From assembly GCA_031552425.1 (NCBI GenBank), contig JAVBMM010000193.1, positions 1 to 9,139 on the forward strand: 9,139 bases of DNA, written 5' to 3'. This document shows positions 6,187 through 9,139 of this stretch, one piece after another. The DNA comes from JAISFI01 sp031552425. GTDB taxonomy: Bacteria; Bacteroidota; Bacteroidia; Bacteroidales; Azobacteroidaceae. The translations under genes and the position numbers were made by a program. Below the pieces are notes generated by a model. The model had not been told where the DNA came from and did no database searches. It saw only the letters and a program-made list of their open reading frames with translations. Numbering within the stretch: the first letter of the stretch is position 1; every line of letters begins with the position of its first letter.

Positions 6187-8907
6187 ATGAAAAATGCCCT
6201 ATTCCTTTTCTGCTTGTTTGTCAGTCTAAACATTCAAGCTGCAGACAACACCTTAAAATCAATTAAGCTGTATGATGCTTCATATACCACTAACGGAGCA
6301 GAAAATCTTCCGGGGTTTTCTGCTTCTCAACAAAGTTATATAGTTCCTCTATCTTACACTTATGCAGGGGGAATCCCTCAAGTTTCGGCGGAAAAAAATG
6401 ACACACAAGCATCTGTTACTATTACACAAGCAACCTCTCTGGTTGGAACAGAGGCTGAGGCAACTGCTAAGATTACAGTGAAAGCATCAGGGCTAAGTGA
6501 CCGGGCTTATACCGTAACTTTCAGAAAAACAAAAGATTATATAGAGGGAATATTTTATGATCAAAATAAAAGTGCGGATTTTACTTCTACTATGTTCAGG
6601 CGTACTGCAGGAGAAAGTCATGGTACTTATTGGGGAAACTTTGCCGTTCGACCCAATTCCACGGGAAGTCAATATCTCCTTACATCAGAGTTAACATATG
6701 GAGCAAAAAAATTATCTTTCTATGTAAAAAAATGCCACCTGGAAGCTAAAGACAATCAACAATCTGCACTTATAATAGAATATACGACCAGCACTTCCGG
6801 TTGGATAAAATTGGATTCTATTTTAGCGGTTTCTCAAACTGACACATGGCAATTCAAAGAATATGACCTTAATATAAAAGATTCTTCCATACAAATTCGT
6901 TTTCGTATTTATAAATTTGTTGCCAATAGTGAAACCCGTGATTTTTTTATCGACGATATATTGGTCACGCCAGCTATGGAAGTACCCAGCTACACTCCCA
7001 GATCTCCTCTACCTGATCCGAATGCAGGACCTATTCCCATACCTTCATCAACAACCACTTGGCAATCTAGCCTAGTCAAGATGGATAATGAAGGAAATTT
7101 ATCGTATTATCAAGATGCCGATGGTTTTGTGTTGTCTAACTTCAGCCATGCCGGATACAAAGGAGGAGATACTGAAATACCTGATGTTCCTGTTGTTAAA
7201 ACCATAGAATGCATTGATGGAGATAATACCTCTCATATACAAATGGCAATAGAAGAAATAGGCCGTATGCCTTTAGTAAACGGTATACGTGGAGCTTTGT
7301 TGCTAAAAAAAGGATTATATTCTGTGAAAGGCCCCATTAAAGTATTACACGAAGGTATTGTACTTCGGGGAGAAGGGAATGACGAAAACCCGGAAAATTC
7401 CACCATTATTTATGATTGGTTCCGTGATGCCGATGGGTATGATGCCCAAAGAAATGTGATAGAATTAGGATTTGCTAATGGTTCTTGGACTTCAGACAGG
7501 CAATTTGAAACAAATATTTTAGATGATGTTGTTCCAATAGGATCATATACTGTAAAAATTGCCAAAAACAATAATTATAGGATAGGTGATGCAGTTTGTA
7601 TATATCATCCCTGCTCCAACGCATGGTTAGCCGCTGTAAAATATGGAGAAGTTGGGCCTGTAGGAAGTGCATATACACAAGAATTTGCCTGGACTACCTC
7701 TACAGCTCCTATTTATTATCATCGTTATGTAAAAAACGTAGTGCATCAAGGTTTAGAAACTATTATTACATTAGATGCTCCCGTTTTTTATCCTTTGAAG
7801 AAGAGTCTCTCTCAATGCACTATTTACCGAATTCCTAATCAAGTATCACGTAATATAGGCATTGAAAACTTACGTATCGCTACCAATGCAACAACAATTC
7901 CTGACGAAAAACATGCATGGAATTGTGTTCATATTAAAAACTCGGAAGATTGTTGGGCAAAAAACGTAGTAGCTGTAAATTTTGGAAAGTCTGGATTCTA
8001 TACCAATAGAACAACAAGGACAACCTTCGAAGATTGCTTCTCATTAGACCCAATAGCCCAAGTAATCGGGGAACGAATGTATAACTACTCCCTTTCCAGT
8101 CAATCTCAATTGATTCTTTTTAAGAATTGTTATGCCCGTGCCGGAAGACATAATTATATTTCTAATGGTACTTCCACAGTTTCAGGATGTGTTATTTATA
8201 ACAGTAAATCCGAAGCTTCCCGTACCCGCAGTGAAGGACACAGGATGTGGACACAAGGTTTGCTTTTTGATTCTTATGAAGATTTTAATCCTATATCGGC
8301 TAACACTACTATTGCAACATTAGGTCTCTTCAATCGTTGGGAACAAGGATCCGGACATGGGTGGGCTACCGCTAATTCTGTACTATGGAATTGTAATCTT
8401 CGAACAGACCACACGACTGCAGATGCAAAGAAAAATGCTCCTAAAAATGCAAGAAGTATGATTACCCTTGAGAAGCCTCCTACGTCTCAAAATTATGCCA
8501 TCGGATGTTTCTTGGAACAATCAGGAGATATTAAAACATTTTCAACCGGAAAGACTTTAGGATACATAGAAGGAACTAATAAAGCTGGACTTCAGCCTTC
8601 TTCTTTATATAAGGCACAATGGGATTTACGCCAAAAATCAGGGACTTCTCTTCCCGATTTTTTAACTTCTTCTCCAAGAATATCTATATATCCCAATCCG
8701 GCAACCGATTATATTAACATAGTTACCGAAAACGATTATTCCGGAGAATATGTTGTGGATATTTTTTCTTTCGATGGAAAAAAAGTTCTCTCCACTAAAA
8801 TAGGTTCCACAGAAAAAATTTCTATATCTTCTTTTCCCAAAGGTGTTTATTTGGCACGAATATTGACAGGAACTATAATTAGAACAATAAAATTTACTGT
8901 TTTGTGA
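6187..8907 (+). CDS. Secreted multidomain right-handed beta-helix protein with T9SS sorting domain, putative polysaccharide lyase/hydrolase
   Basis: A 906-residue exported protein. Domains in order: a signal peptide (1-19, ending NIQAA); a cadherin-like beta-sandwich (about 21-113, LKSIKLYDASY...PGFSASQQSYIVPL...YTVTFRK); a beta-jelly-roll of the carbohydrate-binding or adhesion kind (about 118-262); a proline-rich linker (263-290); a pectate-lyase-superfamily beta-helix (about 335-790); and a Por/T9SS C-terminal sorting domain (about 830-906, SIYPNPATDYINI...PKGVYLARI). The helix opens with DGDNTSHIQMAIEEI (344-358) and GALLLKKGLYSVKGPIKV (369-386), and has ladder-like rungs such as NCVHIKNSEDCWAKNVVAVN (579-598). 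Conserved-looking polar clusters are RTRSEGHRMWTQ (679-690) and NRWEQGSGHGW (716-726). The protein should reach the cell surface or medium by T9SS. The pairing with a sulfatase suggests action on a sulfated or uronic-acid glycan. The exact enzyme family and mechanism are not recognised. Confidence 0.82.
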   Translation: MKNALFLFCLFVSLNIQAADNTLKSIKLYDASYTTNGAENLPGFSASQQSYIVPLSYTYAGGIPQVSAEKNDTQASVTITQATSLVGTEAEATAKITVKASGLSDRAYTVTFRKTKDYIEGIFYDQNKSADFTSTMFRRTAGESHGTYWGNFAVRPNSTGSQYLLTSELTYGAKKLSFYVKKCHLEAKDNQQSALIIEYTTSTSGWIKLDSILAVSQTDTWQFKEYDLNIKDSSIQIRFRIYKFVANSETRDFFIDDILVTPAMEVPSYTPRSPLPDPNAGPIPIPSSTTTWQSSLVKMDNEGNLSYYQDADGFVLSNFSHAGYKGGDTEIPDVPVVKTIECIDGDNTSHIQMAIEEIGRMPLVNGIRGALLLKKGLYSVKGPIKVLHEGIVLRGEGNDENPENSTIIYDWFRDADGYDAQRNVIELGFANGSWTSDRQFETNILDDVVPIGSYTVKIAKNNNYRIGDAVCIYHPCSNAWLAAVKYGEVGPVGSAYTQEFAWTTSTAPIYYHRYVKNVVHQGLETIITLDAPVFYPLKKSLSQCTIYRIPNQVSRNIGIENLRIATNATTIPDEKHAWNCVHIKNSEDCWAKNVVAVNFGKSGFYTNRTTRTTFEDCFSLDPIAQVIGERMYNYSLSSQSQLILFKNCYARAGRHNYISNGTSTVSGCVIYNSKSEASRTRSEGHRMWTQGLLFDSYEDFNPISANTTIATLGLFNRWEQGSGHGWATANSVLWNCNLRTDHTTADAKKNAPKNARSMITLEKPPTSQNYAIGCFLEQSGDIKTFSTGKTLGYIEGTNKAGLQPSSLYKAQWDLRQKSGTSLPDFLTSSPRISIYPNPATDYINIVTENDYSGEYVVDIFSFDGKKVLSTKIGSTEKISISSFPKGVYLARILTGTIIRTIKFTVL

Positions 8908-8921
8908 AATATTAATTATAT

Positions 8922-9139
8922 ATGAAAACAAAATTCTTTACTGCATTTTCAGCTTTTCTCTTTGTTATCTTATTCAAGGCATTTGCAGCAGACCTTTCAA
9001 ATGATAATACGCTCAAAAGCCTTAAGCTAGGAGCACATGACTATACAGATAATTACACCGGAGCCACTCCGGAATCTGTACCGGGATTCAATCCTTCCGT
9101 AACAGATTATGTTGTAGAACTTTCTTTCAATTATGACGG
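8922..9139 (+). CDS. N-terminus of a second beta-helix-type exported protein, paralogue of the preceding gene product (3' end cut by window)
   Basis: ATG at 8922, 14 bp after the previous stop, opens a frame that runs to the window edge (72 codons visible). Residues 1-23 form a signal peptide (MKTKFFTAFSAFLFVILFKA, then FAA). What follows, DNTLKSLKLGAHDYT...VPGFNPSVTDYVVELSFNYDG, lines up with the upstream protein's DNTLKSIKLYDASYT...LPGFSASQQSYIVPLSYTYAGG, so it starts with the same cadherin-like beta-sandwich. The short gap and shared strand indicate the same operon and a tandem duplication that has since diverged. Whether it also carries a beta-helix and a T9SS tail cannot be seen. The reading frame is short because the window ends, not because it is broken. 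Confidence 0.85.
   Translation, partial: MKTKFFTAFSAFLFVILFKAFAADLSNDNTLKSLKLGAHDYTDNYTGATPESVPGFNPSVTDYVVELSFNYD

Noticed and set aside
7475..7838. Frames of 67-80 residues on either strand inside the beta-helix gene
   Set aside because: They shadow a continuous 906-codon gene with coherent domains. Their products are rich in Cys, Ser and Tyr and have no domain.
1..9139. tRNA or rRNA genes, transposase genes, integrase or attachment sites
   Set aside because: No cloverleaf-like sequence, rRNA signature, transposase frame or terminal inverted repeats with target duplication were found by eye.

Overview
The window looks like chromosomal DNA of a Bacteroidales-type member of the Bacteroidota. 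The evidence is AT-rich DNA, promoter elements of the TAnnTTTG type, starts without a Shine-Dalgarno sequence, a DUF151 nuclease fused to a UVR motif, and a secreted enzyme ending in a Por/type IX secretion (T9SS) sorting domain. The species cannot be fixed from the sequence. A T9SS-bearing relative of Coprobacter, Dysgonomonas or Paludibacter is a guess.

Left part (1-1423, plus strand): the 3' part of a family 2 glycosyltransferase gene, probably for cell-surface glycan synthesis, is followed 17 bp later by a GNAT N-acetyltransferase gene. A perfect 12-bp hairpin lies inside the end of the glycosyltransferase gene.

Middle (1416-4251): a fold-type I PLP aminotransferase gene runs on the minus strand and overlaps the acetyltransferase gene tail-to-tail by 8 bp. 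A 233-bp divergent intergenic region separates it from the bifunctional-nuclease gene. That region holds one promoter for each direction and a GC-rich block of small hairpins and TGTGAG repeats. The nuclease gene is coupled through TGATG to rsmE (16S rRNA m3U1498 methyltransferase). These are ordinary housekeeping or accessory metabolic genes.

Gap (4252-4699): 448 bp without a gene. It contains a six-unit array of 22-bp degenerate tandem repeats, whose first units fold into a long imperfect hairpin. After that come an inverted repeat, a TAnnTTTG promoter and a pair of direct repeats just before the next gene.

Right part (4700-9139, plus strand): a glycan-degradation operon that continues beyond the window. 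It encodes a serine-type sulfatase (periplasmic, resembling the heparan N-sulfatase/sulfamidase group), then a 906-residue multidomain right-handed beta-helix protein with a T9SS sorting tail, then the start of a paralogue of that protein. My inference is that the secreted beta-helix proteins act on a sulfated or uronic-acid polysaccharide outside the cell and the sulfatase desulfates fragments in the periplasm. The beta-helix protein matches no enzyme family that I can name with confidence, so it is the best candidate here for undescribed biochemistry.
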